From Herbinix sp. (lineage in GTDB: Bacteria > Bacillota > Clostridia > Lachnospirales > Lachnospiraceae): 64,000 nucleotides of DNA. The notes under the pieces are model-generated. The model saw only the letters and a program-made list of their open reading frames with translations. It did not search any database and was not told where the DNA came from. The position numbers and the translations under genes are program-made. The stretch is from contig JAQSYO010000001.1 of NCBI GenBank assembly GCA_029256105.1, positions 186,001 through 250,000 of the forward strand, read 5' to 3'. Below, in pieces: positions 62,373-64,000 of this stretch; position 1 is the stretch's first letter, and each line of letters begins with the position of its first letter.

Positions 62373-63422
62373 TTGAAAAGGAAAATATTCGCAACCCTAG
62401 TAGTAATTACATTATTATTTAATTTAACAGGTTGTGCAAAGGCGAAGGAACTAGGTCGTCACCAAGCACAATTTCTAGAACTGTTTGATACTGCAACAAC
62501 AATCATTGGATATTCTGAGACAAAAGAAGATTTTGCTGAATTCGCACAAATGATTTATGATAATTTAAAAGAATATCATGAACTTTATGATAAATATCAC
62601 GACTATGAAGGCATCAACAATATTAAAACAATTAATGACAATGCAGGAATTGCTCCTGTAAAGGTAGATCAAAGAATTATTGACCTGCTACTATTTTCCC
62701 AAGAAGCATATGAATTGTCAAAGGGAAGGGTAAATGTTGCTTTTGGTTCCGTACTTGAGGTATGGCACGACTACCGAGAAGAAGGTATGGAAGATCCTTC
62801 GATTGCTAAATTACCACCAATGGAACTGCTAAAGGAAAAATCAAAACATACTGATATCAGCAAAATGATAATTAATGAGGCTGATTCTACGGTATACTTG
62901 GAGGATCCTGATATGAGCCTGGATGTTGGAGCAATCGCAAAAGGCTATGCAACTGAGAGAGTTGCTCAGATAGCGATTGAGAAGGGTTACACCAATGGGC
63001 TGCTTAGTGTTGGTGGCAATGTCCGTGCTATAGGAAGTCGAGCTGAGAAAGAAAAGTCTTGGAATGTAGGAATTCAAAACCCTGATTTGGAAAGTGAAGA
63101 TCAATATCTTACCATTCTTAATTTAGAAGATTTATCGCTGGTATCCAGTGGTGATTATGAACGATATTATACGGTAGATGGCAAAGAGTATCACCATATC
63201 ATCGACCCCAATACACTAATGCCAGCACAGTATTTTACCGCCGTTTCGATCGTAACAGAGGATTCAGGGTTGGCAGATGCGTTATCAACCTCGATATTTA
63301 ATATGCCCTATGAAGAAGGGCTTGCATTAATCGAAGATCTACCCGGCACAGAAGCATTATGGGTATTTAAAAATGGAGATTTGAAATATAGTTCTGGTTT
63401 TGAAGCGTTAATAAAGAAATAA
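62373..63422 (+). CDS. fmnB: ApbE-type FAD:protein FMN transferase lipoprotein
   Basis: The enzyme transfers FMN from FAD onto Ser/Thr of exported proteins. With a TTG start at 62373 (GAGGTGA 5 nt upstream) the protein begins with a clean lipoprotein signal ending LTGC (Cys21). An ATG at 62289 would add 28 residues with no ribosome-binding site, overlapping the terminator. ApbE motifs are LDVGAIAKGYATERV (183-197), LLSVGGNV (210-217), HHIIDPNT (274-281) and DALSTSIFN (302-310). Length 349 is typical. It lies directly after the PplA-like gene, its likely substrate, as in Listeria FmnB. Confidence 0.93.
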   Translation: MKRKIFATLVVITLLFNLTGCAKAKELGRHQAQFLELFDTATTIIGYSETKEDFAEFAQMIYDNLKEYHELYDKYHDYEGINNIKTINDNAGIAPVKVDQRIIDLLLFSQEAYELSKGRVNVAFGSVLEVWHDYREEGMEDPSIAKLPPMELLKEKSKHTDISKMIINEADSTVYLEDPDMSLDVGAIAKGYATERVAQIAIEKGYTNGLLSVGGNVRAIGSRAEKEKSWNVGIQNPDLESEDQYLTILNLEDLSLVSSGDYERYYTVDGKEYHHIIDPNTLMPAQYFTAVSIVTEDSGLADALSTSIFNMPYEEGLALIEDLPGTEALWVFKNGDLKYSSGFEALIKK

Positions 63423-63425
63423 AAT

Positions 63426-63467
63426 AGAGAGATATTGCAGCATATAGCCGTGCTACGATATCTCTCT
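63426..63467 (+). terminator. Terminator of the flavin transferase gene
   Basis: AGAGAGATAT and ATATCTCTCT form a perfect 10-bp stem with an inner GCAGC/GCTAC partial stem, followed by TATGGTTTT. Confidence 0.7.
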
Positions 63468-63573
63468 TATGGTTTTAAAATATATATCGGTAAATATTTA
63501 CTTGCAATATAAGTTACGTAGGTTTAAAATTATGAATCAAATGGAAGATTATAGGGTTAACGGAGGGATAAAG

Positions 63574-64000
63574 ATGGATCATATTGATAAGCAATTGTTA
63601 ATAATGCTTCAGGAAAATGCAAGAGTACCACTCAAACAGCTTGCTGAAAAGGTTTATTTGTCTTCTCCGGCAGTCGCTGCTAGAATTGTACGATTAGAAA
63701 AGCAGGGGGTTATAAAAGGTTATCATATTGATATTGATTGGCTGAAATTAGGGCATCATATTACAGCTTTTATTAATTTGGAGGTTGCACCAGCACAAAA
63801 ATTGGAGTTTTATCCTTTTATCAAAGCATGCCCTAATGTCATGGAATGTAATTGCGTAACCGGCAATTATTCTATGCTGATTAAGGTCTGTTTTCCAAGT
63901 ACGATGGATTTGGATGCATTTATTGGTGATGTGCAGAAGTTTGGTAAGACCAGTACACAGATAGTATTCTCAACAGCGGTAGAGCATCGGGGAATTCAGA
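63574..64000 (+). CDS. Lrp/AsnC-family regulator, 3' end outside window
   Basis: The open frame runs to the right edge. Its N-terminus is a Lrp/AsnC winged helix (MDHIDKQLLIMLQENARVPLKQLAEKVYLSSPAVAARIVRLEKQGVIKGYHI). The start of the ligand-binding RAM domain follows (FINLEVAPAQKLEFYPFIKACPNVMECNCVTGNYSMLIKV). CGGAGGG lies 7 nt before the ATG at 63574; in-frame ATGs at 63532 and 63541 are less well placed. It follows the extracellular electron transfer genes on the same strand but has its own spacing after a terminator. About 142 codons are present, so only the last few may be missing. Confidence 0.88.
   Translation, partial: MDHIDKQLLIMLQENARVPLKQLAEKVYLSSPAVAARIVRLEKQGVIKGYHIDIDWLKLGHHITAFINLEVAPAQKLEFYPFIKACPNVMECNCVTGNYSMLIKVCFPSTMDLDAFIGDVQKFGKTSTQIVFSTAVEHRGIQ

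Overview
The window reads as low-G+C Clostridia DNA, most like a plant-polysaccharide-degrading Lachnospiraceae. The reasons are AT-rich intergenic regions, strong AGGAGG ribosome-binding sites, repeated YesM-type histidine kinase/AraC-type response regulator pairs beside sugar ABC transporters and cytoplasmic glycosidases, a fucose operon and a c-di-GMP-I riboswitch. The combination recalls Lachnoclostridium phytofermentans, but that is an impression from content, not a database match. I saw no rRNA, tRNA, CRISPR array, prophage or complete insertion sequence.

Layout. 1-4.6 kb: a two-component system and a GH30 glycosidase. 4.6-12.8 kb: asparaginase; a YdjGHI-like operon of an SPFH protein with five zinc ribbons plus two membrane proteins; a heterodimeric ABC exporter; a small membrane protein. 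12.8-18.1 kb (minus strand): a second two-component system, then an extracytoplasmic methionine-sulfoxide repair operon (ccdA, TlpA-like thioredoxin, msrAB). 18.3-32 kb: a carbohydrate module with a LacI regulator, GH127 arabinofuranosidase, chemoreceptor, histidine kinase, response regulator, two paralogous solute-binding lipoproteins and two permeases. Repeated AAACGTTT palindromes suggest it is one regulon. 32.2-34.5 kb: a probable metal-regulated cluster (DUF3793, flavodoxin, DUF2325, DtxR-type regulator) with a 20-bp perfect palindrome upstream. 34.6-44.7 kb: transglutaminase-like secreted protein, beta-propeller protein, a minus-strand operon of KASIII-like enzyme plus chemoreceptor behind a c-di-GMP-I riboswitch, two unknown proteins, two AraC regulators and a methyltransferase-like protein. 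44.8-48.7 kb: fucI-fucK-fucU. 49-56.5 kb: nucleotidyltransferase plus UvrA-like ABC protein, a class III aminotransferase, and an autoregulated padR-DUF1700-DUF4097 operon.

56.9-63.4 kb is the standout: NDH-2 fused to a DoxX-like membrane domain, polyprenyl diphosphate synthase, UbiA prenyltransferase, a lipoprotein with two PplA-like domains and an ApbE flavin transferase predicted to be a lipoprotein. This is the core set of the flavin-based extracellular electron transfer system known from Listeria (Ndh2, DmkB, DmkA, PplA, FmnB). A Rex-like operator sits just upstream, so expression may follow the NADH/NAD+ ratio. EetA and EetB are not in the window. A partial Lrp/AsnC regulator runs off the right edge.

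A second theme is short tandem arrays (12, 20 and 21 bp) at gene ends and before start codons. Two 12-bp arrays in the fuc operon run straight into the Shine-Dalgarno sequences of fucI and fucU.
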